NCBI RefSeq assembly: GCF_014257025.1
Contig: NZ_JACMSF010000056.1
Span: forward strand, 1-56,363
DNA length: 56,363 bases
From: Streptomyces cupreus
GTDB taxonomy: Bacteria; Actinomycetota; Actinomycetes; Streptomycetales; Streptomycetaceae
Direction of reading: 5' to 3'
In this document: piece after piece, positions 1-7,755 of the stretch
Layout of the letters: the number at the start of each line of letters is the position of its first letter
How positions within the stretch are numbered: the stretch's first letter is position 1
Notes under the pieces: generated by a model
What the model was told of the DNA's origin: nothing
The model's input: the letters and a program-made list of their open reading frames with translations, nothing else
Databases searched by the model: none
Made by a program: the position numbers and the translations under genes

Positions 1-1281
1 CCCTGGTGGGGCAACCCGGTCTACCTGGGGCCGACCGGCGCCGACGGCACGCTGGGCCTGGTGGAGAAGGCGCAGGCCGCGAGCTACGCCAAGGAGGTCG
101 TGCGCAGCGGCGTCGAGGAGGCGGTCGCCGCGGTGAAGGGCAAGGACGCGGCCGTGGTGGTGGTCGGTTCGATGCCCGCGATCAACGGCCGGGAGAACCA
201 CGACCGAGAGGACATGAGCCTCGCCCCCGCACAGGAGGCCCTGGTCAAGGCGGTGCGCGCGGCCAACCCGGACACGGTCGTGGTCGTCGAGAACAGCTAC
301 CCGACGACCCTCGGCGCCCTCCAGAAGGAGGTCCCGGCGGTGCTGTGGACGTCCCACGCGGGCCAGGAGACGGGCAGCGCGCTCGCCGACATCCTGTACG
401 GCGACGTGAACCCGGCGGGCCGCCTCACCCAGACCTGGTACCGCTCGGAGTCGGACCTGCCCTCCATCCTCGACTACGACATCATCAAGTCCGACCGCAC
501 CTACCAGTACTTCAAGGGCACCCCGCTCTACCCCTTCGGCCACGGCCTGTCGTACACGACGTTCCGCTACGGCTCGCTGAAGCAGGTCAAGGGCGGATAT
601 GAAGTGAAGGTCACCAACACCGGCACCCGGGCGGGCGACGAGGTGGTCCAGCTCTACACGCACCAGCGTGTCTCCCGCGACAAGCAGCCGCTGAAGCAGC
701 TGAAGACCTTCGAGCGGGTGTCGCTGAAGCCGGGCGAGACGAGGACGGTGAAGCTGCGCGTCTCGGCGCAGGACCTCGCCCACTGGGACGTCACCCGCTC
801 GAAGTGGGTGGTGGAGAGCGGCACCTACGACGTCATGATCGGCGCGTCCTCGGCGGACATCCGGGCCCGTACGACCTGGGGGGTCCAGGGCGAGACCATC
901 CCGGCCCGCGACCTCTCCCGCACGACCCGCGCCGAGAACTTCGACGACTACGACGGCATCCGTCTCGTCGACGAATCGAAGGCACGCGGTACGGCGGTGT
1001 CGGCATCGGCGGACGGCGCCTGGCTGAAGTTCGCGCATGCCCACCTGGGCGCGGGCGCCGATGAGTTGACGGCACGGCTGGCCGGAGCGTCCGGCACGGT
1101 CGAGGTCCGCGTGGGTTCACCCACCGGCCCGCTCGCCGGTACGGCGCACTTCGCCGGGACCTCGTCGCCGTACACCTACGAGACGGTGACGGCGGAGCTG
1201 TCGGACGCGGCGAAGGGCCGTACGGACGTCTACCTGGTCCTCGGCGAGGGGATGCGCCTGTCGGCGTTCAGCCTGCGCTGA
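1..1281 (+). CDS. Secreted glycoside hydrolase family 3 (beta-glucosidase/xylosidase type), C-terminal part
   Basis: The reading frame is open from base 1, so the gene begins upstream of the window and only about 426 C-terminal residues are visible. Visible residues 1-190 match the GH3 C-terminal (beta/alpha sandwich) domain: an ENHDRED block near residue 65, a VLWTSHAGQETG block, and the YPFGHGLSYTTF signature that closes this domain. Residues ~200-270 form the fibronectin-III-like domain typical of GH3 (VTNTGTRAGDEVVQLY). The tail from ~314 to 426 resembles a CBM6-like carbohydrate-binding beta sandwich (lone Trp, GSPTGPLAG turn, LYLVLGEG end). Family knowledge says retaining hydrolysis of beta-linked gluco- or xylo-oligosaccharides; the exact substrate cannot be read here. 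The catalytic Asp of the N-terminal domain lies outside the window. Its 3' end overlaps the convergent esterase gene by 14 bp. Confidence 0.93.
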   Translation, partial: PWWGNPVYLGPTGADGTLGLVEKAQAASYAKEVVRSGVEEAVAAVKGKDAAVVVVGSMPAINGRENHDREDMSLAPAQEALVKAVRAANPDTVVVVENSYPTTLGALQKEVPAVLWTSHAGQETGSALADILYGDVNPAGRLTQTWYRSESDLPSILDYDIIKSDRTYQYFKGTPLYPFGHGLSYTTFRYGSLKQVKGGYEVKVTNTGTRAGDEVVQLYTHQRVSRDKQPLKQLKTFERVSLKPGETRTVKLRVSAQDLAHWDVTRSKWVVESGTYDVMIGASSADIRARTTWGVQGETIPARDLSRTTRAENFDDYDGIRLVDESKARGTAVSASADGAWLKFAHAHLGAGADELTARLAGASGTVEVRVGSPTGPLAGTAHFAGTSSPYTYETVTAELSDAAKGRTDVYLVLGEGMRLSAFSLR

Positions 1282-2236
1282 GCCCCCAGGCCAGCCCGAG
1301 CCGGTACGCGGCACACAGGTCCACGTCCAGGGAGTAGGCCCCGGCGGTCCCGCACTGTGTGCTGCCGGTCCCGGGGTCGACGGGCTGGCCGTGGCCCATG
1401 CCGGTGAGGCTGTAGGTCTCGACGACGCCGTTCCCCGCCGGGTCCCGGAAGACCTGGTGGGGATACCCGGCGACGGTGTCACTGACGTCGGCCGACTGGT
1501 CGGCGCCGTGGACGTCGGTCCACTGCTCCACCAGGTCGGTCATGTTGACGGGCTTCACGGTGTAGTCGGCGGTGCCCTGGAGAACGGTGAGGGTGGGCCA
1601 GGGCCCGCCGTACCCGGGCCGCGCGGCCCGCACCCGGTCGCCCCACTGGTCCGGGGTCTGCGTCGCACCGACGTACATGCACACGTACGGCGACCCGGCA
1701 GCCTGCGCGCACCCGTAGGGCAGCCCGGCGACGATGCCACCGGCCTTGAACTTCTCCGGGTACGTCGCCATCATCACGGCGGTCATCCCGCCCCCGGCGG
1801 AGAGTCCGGTGACGTACACCCGCGAGCCGCCGGCATCCGCGACCTGCCGGTCCACCATCTGCGCGATGGAGGCGGCCTCGCCCTGGCCGCGCTGGATGTC
1901 GCCGTTCTGGAACCAGTTGAAGCAGGAGGAGAGGTTGTTGCCGCTCTGCTGCTGCGGCAGGACGACGGAGAAACCCCAGCGGTCGGCGAGCTGGGTCCAC
2001 CCGCTGCCGGTGCCGTACCCCGAGGCGTTCTGGGTACAGCCGTGCAGGGCGACGACCACGGGCCGCCCGGCGGGCAGCCCGTCGGGGACGTAGCGGAACA
2101 TGCGCAGAGCGCCGGGGTTGGTGCCGAACCCGGTGACCTCCTGGAGGGAGGCGGCGGACGCGGGGGACGGGGTGAGGAGGACGGCGAGAAGGGCCGTCAG
2201 GACGGTGAGGAGGGTTGCGGCTCTGGTCTGTGTCAT
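1268..2236 (-). CDS. Secreted PHB-depolymerase/feruloyl-esterase family alpha/beta hydrolase
   Basis: 322 residues from the ATG at 2236. I chose this start because it gives a clean Sec signal peptide (MTQTRAA, hydrophobic core, cleavage after the SPASA region, ~29 residues); the open frame extends further upstream through tmRNA and is not credible there. The mature protein has the LpqC/PHB-depolymerase layout: an HGCTQN oxyanion-hole motif near residue 65, the nucleophile elbow GLSAG with Ser146, a candidate acid in DYTVKPVN and a late His in MGHGQPV. Likely roles are extracellular cleavage of short-chain polyesters, acetyl or feruloyl esters; the neighbouring GH3 enzyme suggests plant polysaccharide side-chain removal, which is inference. 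No strong ribosome-binding site is visible upstream. Confidence 0.85.
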   Translation of the reverse strand: MTQTRAATLLTVLTALLAVLLTPSPASAASLQEVTGFGTNPGALRMFRYVPDGLPAGRPVVVALHGCTQNASGYGTGSGWTQLADRWGFSVVLPQQQSGNNLSSCFNWFQNGDIQRGQGEAASIAQMVDRQVADAGGSRVYVTGLSAGGGMTAVMMATYPEKFKAGGIVAGLPYGCAQAAGSPYVCMYVGATQTPDQWGDRVRAARPGYGGPWPTLTVLQGTADYTVKPVNMTDLVEQWTDVHGADQSADVSDTVAGYPHQVFRDPAGNGVVETYSLTGMGHGQPVDPGTGSTQCGTAGAYSLDVDLCAAYRLGLAWGLSAG

Positions 2237-2329
2237 GCGGAGGGACCGTAGAAGCGTGAACGACCCTCCGATATGGAGCGGGACACCACAACGGAGGCGT
2301 CCACCATGGGCGTCACCAGCCGCCATGAC

Positions 2330-2363
2330 AAAGGCCCCGCCGCTCGAAAGCGACGGGGCCTTT
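2330..2363 (-). terminator. Intrinsic terminator downstream of tmRNA
   Basis: A 10-bp perfect stem (AAAGGCCCCG / CGGGGCCTTT) closes a loop that itself pairs CGCT with AGCG. It lies 29 bp beyond the tmRNA 3' CCA end in the minus direction and ends in TTT, so it most likely ends ssrA transcription. Confidence 0.8.
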
Positions 2364-2391
2364 GCCCACATGGGGTCACCCCCGGAGGGGC

Positions 2392-2760
2392 TGGTGGAGA
2401 TGGCGGGAATCGAACCCGCGTCCAACGGTGCGGAATCAGGGCTTCTCCGTGTGCAGTCCGGTACGAGTTTCTCAGCCCTCCGAATCACCCAGACAAGTTC
2501 GGAACGGGCTCAGTCACTGTTTGGTTTCCCTTTTCACCCCGTGACCGGGATCAAGGTTTAGTTCCCTAGCTGATGCCAGGATCCGGGTCGGGAACAGCCC
2601 CGGGCTGACACTTCGCAAGTCGCTACTTAGGCAGCGAGGGCGAAGGAATCGCGCTTGGTGTTGGCGATTATTTTTTGCGACATATGGTTTACGAGATCAT
2701 TGCCGCTTCCTCGACACGCTTCCCCTGCTTCGACAGCCGCTGTCGAAACCGATCATCCCC
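2392..2760 (-). ncRNA. ssrA: tmRNA (10Sa RNA)
   Basis: 369-nt transfer-messenger RNA on the minus strand. The 5' end GGGGAUGAUC pairs with the 3' CAUCUCC to give a 7-bp acceptor stem, and the RNA ends in an encoded CCA. The T arm GCGGGTTCGATTCCCGC sits just before it. The tag reading frame (2627-2665, minus) is GCC AAC ACC AAG CGC GAT TCC TTC GCC CTC GCT GCC TAA, encoding ANTKRDSFALAA, ending in the ALAA degron recognised by ClpXP-type proteases; charged alanine adds one more Ala first. With SmpB, encoded just upstream on the same strand, it rescues ribosomes stalled on broken mRNAs. No convincing own promoter is visible in 2761-2847, so co-transcription with smpB followed by 5' processing is possible. 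Confidence 0.97.
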
Positions 2761-2847
2761 ATGTTGATTTTTCAATCTGCACACCGAAACGTCGTCCGGT
2801 GTTGCTGCCATCGTACGTGACCAACGTACCCGCGTGCCACCGTATTC

Positions 2848-3402
2848 CTACTGGCCCCGCTGCCGCCGCTTCGCCGCCGCGATGGCCCGGTCCGACTCCC
2901 GCCGGTCCTGCTTCTCCCGCAGGGTCTGGCGCTTGTCGTACTCCTTCTTGCCTCGTGCGAGAGCGATCTCGGCCTTCGCACGGCCGTCCTTGAAGTACAG
3001 GGCGAGGGGCACGATGGTGTGACCCGTCTCCTGGGACTTCGCCTCCAGCTTGTCGATCTCCTCGCGGTGCAGGAGCAGCTTGCGCTTGCGGCGCGCGGAG
3101 TGGTTGGTCCAGCTGCCCTGGTGATACTCGGGGATGTGGGCATTGTGCAGCCACGCCTCGCCCCGGTCGATCTGGACGAAGCCGTCGGTCAGCGACGTCC
3201 GTCCCTCACGCAGCGACTTGACCTCGGTACCCATGAGGACGAGACCGGCCTCATAGGTGTCGATGATCGCGTAGTCGTGGCGGGCCTTCTTGTTCTGGGC
3301 GACGATCTTGCGCTTGCCGCCCTTCTCGCCGTCCCTGGCCTTCGCGGCTCCGCCGCCCTGCTTGGGCTGGGACTCCTTGGGTACGTACATTCCCTTGCTC
3401 AT
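2848..3402 (-). CDS. smpB: SsrA-binding protein SmpB
   Basis: 184 residues from ATG 3402; an ATG four codons earlier (3414) is equally possible. The core is unmistakable SmpB: NKKARHDYAIIDTYEAGLVLMGTEVKSLREGRTSL, then NHSARRKRKLLLHR, GHTIVPLALYFKDGRAKAEIALARGKKEYDKR and a basic C-terminal helix that inserts in the ribosomal mRNA channel. The ~30-residue N-terminal extension rich in Gly, Lys and Gln is longer than in the minimal ~155-160 residue family members and looks unstructured. SmpB binds the tRNA-like domain of tmRNA and substitutes for the anticodon stem. It is 87 bp upstream of ssrA on the same strand, the classic arrangement. Confidence 0.97.
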   Translation of the reverse strand: MSKGMYVPKESQPKQGGGAAKARDGEKGGKRKIVAQNKKARHDYAIIDTYEAGLVLMGTEVKSLREGRTSLTDGFVQIDRGEAWLHNAHIPEYHQGSWTNHSARRKRKLLLHREEIDKLEAKSQETGHTIVPLALYFKDGRAKAEIALARGKKEYDKRQTLREKQDRRESDRAIAAAKRRQRGQ

Positions 3403-3448
3403 AGTGCCGTCCATTTTCGCACTACGGAGGGGGTCCGCGGGAAGCGGT

Positions 3449-4612
3449 TTACTCGGGACCCAATCCGGTGAGCACGGTCTCGGCCCGCTCCAGGGCCTGC
3501 TGGTCCGCCTCCAGGTCGGGCGTGATGCCGTGGCCGTCGACCCCGCGCCCCGACGGGGTGCGGTAGTGCCCGACGGTCAGCTCGGCGACGGAGCCGTCGG
3601 GCAGCCTGCTCGGCATCTGCACCGAGCCCTTGCCGAAGGTGCGGGAGCCCACCACGACCGCCCGGCCGCGGTCCTGAAGGGCGCCGGTGACCAGCTCGGC
3701 CGCGCTCATCGTGCCGCCGTCGACGAGCGCGACCAGGGGTCTGGTGGTGTCGCCGCCGGGCTCGGCATGCAGGGCCTGCTGCTCGCCCTCGACGTCGTAG
3801 GTGGCGACCAGGCCGCCGTCGAGGAAGGCGGAGGCGGCGCTGACGGCCTCGGTGACCAGGCCGCCGGAGTTGCCGCGCAGGTCGAGGATGATCCCGTCGG
3901 CGGCCGGGGCCTGGCGTACGGCCGTGGCCACCGCGTCTCCGGAGCCCTTGGTGAAGGAGTCGATCCTGATCACCGTGACCCCGCCGACGATCCGGCGGGC
4001 GGTGACGGAGTCCGTGGACAGCTCCGCACGGTGCAGGGTGAGGCTCCACGCGCGCGTGCCCCGCTCCAGACCGAGCTTGACCGCCGTACCGGCGGGCGCG
4101 TCGGTGGCGTCGCCGCGCAGTAAGGAGACGACCTCGGTGACGGGCCACCCGTCCACCTTCCGGCCGTCGACGCTGCGCAGCCGGTCACCGGCCCGGATCC
4201 CGGCGGTCGCGGCCGGCGACCCGGCGTGCACCTTGGTCACTTCGATACGGCCGTCCCGCTCGCGCCGCGCCCACAGCCCGACGCCCGTGTACCGGCCGTC
4301 CAGGGCCTCCTCGAACTCCTCGTACTCGCCCTCGGAGTAGACGGCGCCCCAGCGGTCCCCGCTGCGGCTGACGGCGCGCTCGGCGGCCTCCATGGGGGAC
4401 TTGCCGTCGGCCATGGCCTCGGCGGCGGCCTCGGCGACCTGCTCATGGCGGGCCGCGGTGGTCGAACGGGCCGCTCCGGGCGCCGACTTCCGGTCGGGTC
4501 CGGGCAGCGATCCCGTGGCCGCGCCGGCGACCAGCACGCTCGCGAACACCAATGTCAGGGCGGCCCCGCGGCGAATGCGACGGGGCTGGCAGAACAGGTC
4601 ACGACCTGACAT
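3449..4612 (-). CDS. S41-family C-terminal processing protease (CtpA-like), membrane-anchored or secreted
   Basis: 387 residues from ATG 4612; the frame stays open further upstream, but this start places a signal/anchor helix (GAALTLVFASVLVAGAATG) at residues ~14-32. A PDZ domain follows (GVGLWARRERDG ... GIRAGDRLRSVDGRKV). The S41 catalytic domain has the nucleophile in GGTMSAAELV (Ser303) and the general base in TFGKGSVQ (Lys328), the expected 25-residue spacing, plus the LDLRGNSGG block. Family members trim C-termini of extracytoplasmic proteins. It lies just downstream of ftsEX on the same strand, separated by a hairpin, suggesting an envelope or division role by context. Unusual feature: Leu164 is encoded by TTA (4121-4123), so translation may depend on the bldA tRNA. 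Confidence 0.93.
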   Translation of the reverse strand: MSGRDLFCQPRRIRRGAALTLVFASVLVAGAATGSLPGPDRKSAPGAARSTTAARHEQVAEAAAEAMADGKSPMEAAERAVSRSGDRWGAVYSEGEYEEFEEALDGRYTGVGLWARRERDGRIEVTKVHAGSPAATAGIRAGDRLRSVDGRKVDGWPVTEVVSLLRGDATDAPAGTAVKLGLERGTRAWSLTLHRAELSTDSVTARRIVGGVTVIRIDSFTKGSGDAVATAVRQAPAADGIILDLRGNSGGLVTEAVSAASAFLDGGLVATYDVEGEQQALHAEPGGDTTRPLVALVDGGTMSAAELVTGALQDRGRAVVVGSRTFGKGSVQMPSRLPDGSVAELTVGHYRTPSGRGVDGHGITPDLEADQQALERAETVLTGLGPE

Positions 4613-4634
4613 GCCGGTGAGTCTAGGACAACGC

Positions 4635-4672
4635 AAGGGGCCGTACGGCCCGTTGACCGGACGGCCCCTCTT
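4635..4672 (-). terminator. Hairpin after ftsX
   Basis: Inverted repeat AGGGGCCGT / ACGGCCCCT with a ~16-nt loop that contains its own ACGGCCCG segment. It lies immediately after the ftsX stop in the minus direction with only a short T-poor tail, so it may attenuate rather than fully stop transcription into the S41 protease gene. Confidence 0.55.
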
Positions 4673-4680
4673 GGCAAGAG

Positions 4681-5598
4681 TCACACCTTCAGGTACTTGC
4701 GCAGCGCGAAGAACGCGGCCAACGCCGGCATCAGCAGACTCGTGGCGAGGATGAGCGGCAGCTTCGTCAGGACCGCGTCCCAGCCGATGAAATTGATCAG
4801 ATTCAGCTTCTCGGACAGCGCGAGACCGTGATCGATGATGAAGTACCGCGCGACCACCAGGAATCCACAGGCGACACCGCCGCCGATCAGTCCGGCGACC
4901 GCGGCCTCCATGATGAACGGCGCCTGGATGTAGAAGCCCGAGGCACCGACCAGGCGCATGATCCCGGTCTCACGCCGACGGCTGAACGCCGAGACGCGCA
5001 CAGTGTTGACGATCAGCATCAGCGCGACGACCAGCATCAGCGCCATGATCGCCCGCGCGGCCCAGTTCATGCCGTTGAGCAGCCCGAACAGATTGTCCAG
5101 GATGCCCTTCTGGTCCTGCACCGACTGCACTCCGTCCCGCCCGTCGAAGGCGGTCGCGATGACCTGGTACTTCTCCGGGTCGGTGAGCTTGATCCGGTAC
5201 GACTCCTGCATCTGGTCCGGCGTGAGGGAGCTGGCCAGCGGGGAGTCGCCGAACTGCTCCTTGTAGTGCTTGTACGCCTGGTCCTGCGACTCGTACGTGA
5301 CCGTGTCGACGACCGGCATCTTCTTCAGGTCGGCGACGATCTCCTTCTTCTGGTCCGCGGTCACCGCGCCCTTGGCGCAGTTGGGGTCGGACTCGGCGTC
5401 GCTCTTGTTGCAGAGGAACACCGAGACGTTGACCTTGTCGTACCAGTAGCCCTTCATGGTGTTGACCTGGTCGCTCATCAGGAGCGACCCGCCGAACAGG
5501 GCGAGCGACAGGGCGACGGAGACGATGACGGCGAAGGTCATCGTCAGATTGCGGCGGAGACCGACACCGATCTCGGACAGTACGAACTGGGCGCGCAT
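4681..5598 (-). CDS. ftsX: Cell division ABC transporter-like membrane protein FtsX
   Basis: 305 residues. Topology is that of FtsX: cytoplasmic N-terminus, TM1 at ~19-42, a large extracellular loop (~43-175) with a Cys pair (FLCNKSDAESDPNC), then three C-terminal helices near 180-202, 226-255 and 276-303, with the permease signature around SRRRETGIMRLVGAS. It pairs with FtsE, encoded 39 bp upstream on the same strand. In other bacteria FtsEX does not transport; ATP hydrolysis is transmitted through the FtsX outer loop to activate peptidoglycan hydrolases at the division site. The loop cysteines, probably disulfide bonded, are an actinobacterial feature. Confidence 0.96.
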   Translation of the reverse strand: MRAQFVLSEIGVGLRRNLTMTFAVIVSVALSLALFGGSLLMSDQVNTMKGYWYDKVNVSVFLCNKSDAESDPNCAKGAVTADQKKEIVADLKKMPVVDTVTYESQDQAYKHYKEQFGDSPLASSLTPDQMQESYRIKLTDPEKYQVIATAFDGRDGVQSVQDQKGILDNLFGLLNGMNWAARAIMALMLVVALMLIVNTVRVSAFSRRRETGIMRLVGASGFYIQAPFIMEAAVAGLIGGGVACGFLVVARYFIIDHGLALSEKLNLINFIGWDAVLTKLPLILATSLLMPALAAFFALRKYLKV

Positions 5599-5637
5599 GG
5601 CGTCTGTTTCAAGCCTTTCCGTGAACTCGCTGCGGTC

Positions 5638-6327
5638 TCAGTGCTGGTAGCCGTAGACGCCGCGGGCCTGGTCGCGGACGAGGCGGCCCTTCTCCAGCTC
5701 GATGACGCGCTTGCGCATCTGGTCCACGATGTTCTGGTCGTGCGTCGCCATCACCACGGTCGTGCCGGTCCGGTTGATCCGGTCCAGCAGCTTCATGATG
5801 CCGACGGAGGTCTGCGGGTCGAGGTTGCCGGTGGGCTCGTCGGCGATCAGCAGCTTGGGCCGGTTGACGAAGGCCCGCGCGATGGCGACACGCTGCTGCT
5901 CACCGCCGGACAGCTCGCCCGGCATGCGCTCCTCCTTGCCGCCGAGCCCGACGAGGTCGAGCACCTGCGGCACGGACTTGCGGATCTCACCGCGCGACTT
6001 GCCGATGACCTCCTGCGCGAAGGCGACGTTCTCGGCGACCGTCTTGTTCGGCAGGAGCCGGAAGTCCTGGAACACCGTGCCCAGCTGGCGCCGCATCTGC
6101 GGAACCTTCCAGTTGGACAGGCGCGCGAGGTCCTTGCCGAGAACGTGCACCTGACCGTGGCTGCACCGCTCCTCGCGGAGGATCAGCCGCAGGAAGGTGG
6201 ACTTTCCGGAGCCGGAGGACCCCACGAGGAACACGAACTCGCCCTTCTCCACTTCCAGGGACACATCCCTGAGTGCGGGGCGGGTCTGCTTGGGGTAGAC
6301 CTTGGATACGTTGTCGAATCGGATCAC
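5638..6327 (-). CDS. ftsE: Cell division ATP-binding protein FtsE
   Basis: 229 residues from GTG 6327. All ABC ATPase motifs are present: Walker A GSSGSGKST (~36-45), Q-loop region FQDFRLL, signature LSGGEQQR, Walker B LLIADEPTGNLD and switch His in MATHDQNIV. The N-terminus MIRFDNVSKVYP is typical of FtsE. It forms the nucleotide-binding half of FtsEX with the downstream ftsX. No strong ribosome-binding site is seen at the GTG; the alternative is none, because the protein begins with canonical FtsE residues. Confidence 0.97.
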   Translation of the reverse strand: MIRFDNVSKVYPKQTRPALRDVSLEVEKGEFVFLVGSSGSGKSTFLRLILREERCSHGQVHVLGKDLARLSNWKVPQMRRQLGTVFQDFRLLPNKTVAENVAFAQEVIGKSRGEIRKSVPQVLDLVGLGGKEERMPGELSGGEQQRVAIARAFVNRPKLLIADEPTGNLDPQTSVGIMKLLDRINRTGTTVVMATHDQNIVDQMRKRVIELEKGRLVRDQARGVYGYQH

Positions 6328-6497
6328 GGATGCACCACGGGTCGCCGGGGGTAGATGAGCGTGACCATACGCGAGTCGGGCGCGGGGGCGCAGTCACCGG
6401 TCGGGGTTGCGCCAATGATGTGTGTATTTGTACCGGCTCCGGTCACCCCCTTCGGAAGCGCCCAGGCAGCCCCCGGAGGAACCTGGCACAGTAGAGA

Positions 6498-6531
6498 GGG
6501 GAACGTTCTGCGACCCTGAGACGTTCTCCCC
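6498..6531. promoter_or_regulatory. Inverted repeat in the ftsE / small-protein divergent region
   Basis: GGGGAACGT (6498-6506) is mirrored by ACGTTCTCCCC (6521-6531), with one bulged T. It lies 31 bp before the start codon of the small zinc-ribbon gene and 171 bp upstream of ftsE. It could be a hairpin in the 5' UTR or a protein-binding site; no specific regulator is recognisable. Confidence 0.4.
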
Positions 6532-6561
6532 CTGGAACCACTCACAAGAAGGGCGAGGCGC

Positions 6562-6759
6562 ATGACGTACGACCGGCTGGTGTGCGCGAACTGCGCGGCG
6601 CCCGTGAACGAGGGCCGCTGCCCGGTCTGCCGGGCGAACCGCGAACGGCTCCAGCAGGAGAACCCGCTCGCGAACCTGACCCCGATGGCGCTGATCGCAC
6701 TGCTCGCGGTGCTGATCGCGGCGGTGGCGCTGCTGGCGCACCAGACCGCGTTCGCGTAG
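6562..6759 (+). CDS. Small membrane protein with N-terminal zinc ribbon-like CxxC-CxxC
   Basis: 65 residues. Cys8-x2-Cys11-x8-Cys20-x2-Cys23 forms a plausible treble-clef/zinc-ribbon knuckle, followed by a charged linker (RANRERLQQEN) and one C-terminal membrane helix (~40-60). The ATG follows a purine-rich AAGGGCGAGG stretch. Codon use is strongly GC3 biased, as in its neighbours, and it is followed by a perfect 16-bp terminator, both of which argue for a real gene. It is transcribed divergently from ftsE. I do not recognise a named function; a small cytoplasmic-facing metal-binding membrane protein is all the sequence supports. Confidence 0.75.
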   Translation: MTYDRLVCANCAAPVNEGRCPVCRANRERLQQENPLANLTPMALIALLAVLIAAVALLAHQTAFA

Positions 6760-6792
6760 GACGCCCGGAGACACACGAAGGCCGAAGACATA

Positions 6793-6830
6793 CGAAGGGC
6801 CCGGAGCGACATTCCGCTCCGGGCCCTTCG
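6793..6830. terminator. Strong bidirectional terminator
   Basis: A perfect 16-bp stem (CGAAGGGCCCGGAGCG / CGCTCCGGGCCCTTCG) with a 6-nt loop sits between the convergent small membrane-protein gene (+) and the surface-protein gene (-) and can serve both. Confidence 0.88.
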
Positions 6831-6859
6831 TCACACACAGTGTGCGCGGGCGGCTACCG

Positions 6860-7456
6860 TCAGGCAGCCGCACCGCCACGGCCGCCCACCAGGCGCGGAA
6901 GCACCCGGAAGCCGATGCCACCGGCGATCATCGTCGCGGCGCCGACCAGCAGGAACGTGGTCTGCGCGGCACCGGTCTCGGCGAGCTCCTCACCACTGCC
7001 CTGGGCGGAGGTGTCGGAGGTGGTCTCCTCGCCGGTGTCGGTCAGGGAGGAGGAACCCTGCTGCTGGGCGGACTGACCGGAGCCGCCGTCGGGGTCGGTG
7101 TTGTTGCCGGTCCCGTTTCCGTTGCCATTGCCATTGCCGTTGCCGGGGTCCTCGGTCGGCTCGGTGGTGGGCTCGGTCGGCTCCGGGTCCTCGGTGGGCT
7201 CGGTCGGCTCCGTGGTGGGCTCGGTCGGCTCCGGGTCGTCGGTCGGGATGACGGTCGGCTCGGTCGGCTCCGGCTCCGTGGGCTCCGGCACCGTGGGCTC
7301 GGGCTCGGTGGGCTCCGGCGTGACACAGATGCCGAGCAGACCGCAGTCCTCACCCGTGTCAGCGGCAGCCACGCCGGCGGCAGTGAGCGAAGCGCCGGCC
7401 GCGATCACGGCACCGGCCGCGATCCGAGCGACACGGATCCGCGTCTTCTTGGTCAT
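6860..7456 (-). CDS. Sortase-anchored small surface protein (LAETG motif) with Pro/Thr/Glu repeat stalk
   Basis: 198 residues. A signal peptide (~1-32, ending AGVAAA) is followed at once by a tiny Cys pair (DCGLLGIC), a long repeat of PTEP units (~45-115), a Gly-Asn run, a Ser/Gln/Thr-rich segment, and a classic wall-sorting signal: LAETG, hydrophobic helix TTFLLVGAATMIAGGIGF and basic tail RLVGGRG. LAxTG is the motif preferred by Streptomyces class E sortases. The stalk should hold the N-terminal loop away from the wall. The repeats are coding-level (GAG/CCG/ACC triplets), not a CRISPR. Function is unknown. Confidence 0.88.
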   Translation of the reverse strand: MTKKTRIRVARIAAGAVIAAGASLTAAGVAAADTGEDCGLLGICVTPEPTEPEPTVPEPTEPEPTEPTVIPTDDPEPTEPTTEPTEPTEDPEPTEPTTEPTEDPGNGNGNGNGNGTGNNTDPDGGSGQSAQQQGSSSLTDTGEETTSDTSAQGSGEELAETGAAQTTFLLVGAATMIAGGIGFRVLPRLVGGRGGAAA

Positions 7457-7755
7457 GTGGTTACTACCCCCAGTAGCTCATCGTCAGTGAGGCGGCGCTC
7501 GGAGCGGTGATCGACGGGGGTGGTAACTGAACTCACGCCCCCCGGTTCACATGCGCCCCAGAGATACGCATGCCACGCTTTACCCTTCCCATTTTTCAAA
7601 GCAACGTCAAGGCCGTTGCGTACGCGATGTCCAAGTACGGGTTTTTTGCCGGGGGATGGAGCCTGTGAGTGTGATGTAAAACCCAGACATCAGGGAACAG
7701 ATAAGGCAACTGGCGCCCCGAAGGCGGCAGTTGCCTTATCGACAAAACGCTTCGC
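7457..7755. other. Intergenic region between surface-protein gene and prfB
   Basis: About 300 bp without a credible gene. It holds the presumed minus-strand promoter of the LAETG surface-protein gene and, at its right end, the prfB terminator. A segment reading ATGCGCC-CC-AGAGATACG (7551-7569) recurs without the CC in the pkaA upstream region. No -10/-35 pair could be assigned with confidence. Confidence 0.5.
7701..7739 (-). terminator. Terminator downstream of prfB
   Basis: A 12-bp perfect stem ATAAGGCAACTG / CAGTTGCCTTAT, extended by further GC pairing in the loop, starts 16 bp beyond the prfB stop in the minus direction. Confidence 0.85.

Noticed and set aside
7100..7330. Tandem repeats resembling a repeat array
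   Set aside because: They are codon-level PTEP and Gly-Asn repeats in frame with the LAETG surface protein, without conserved spacers, so not a CRISPR.
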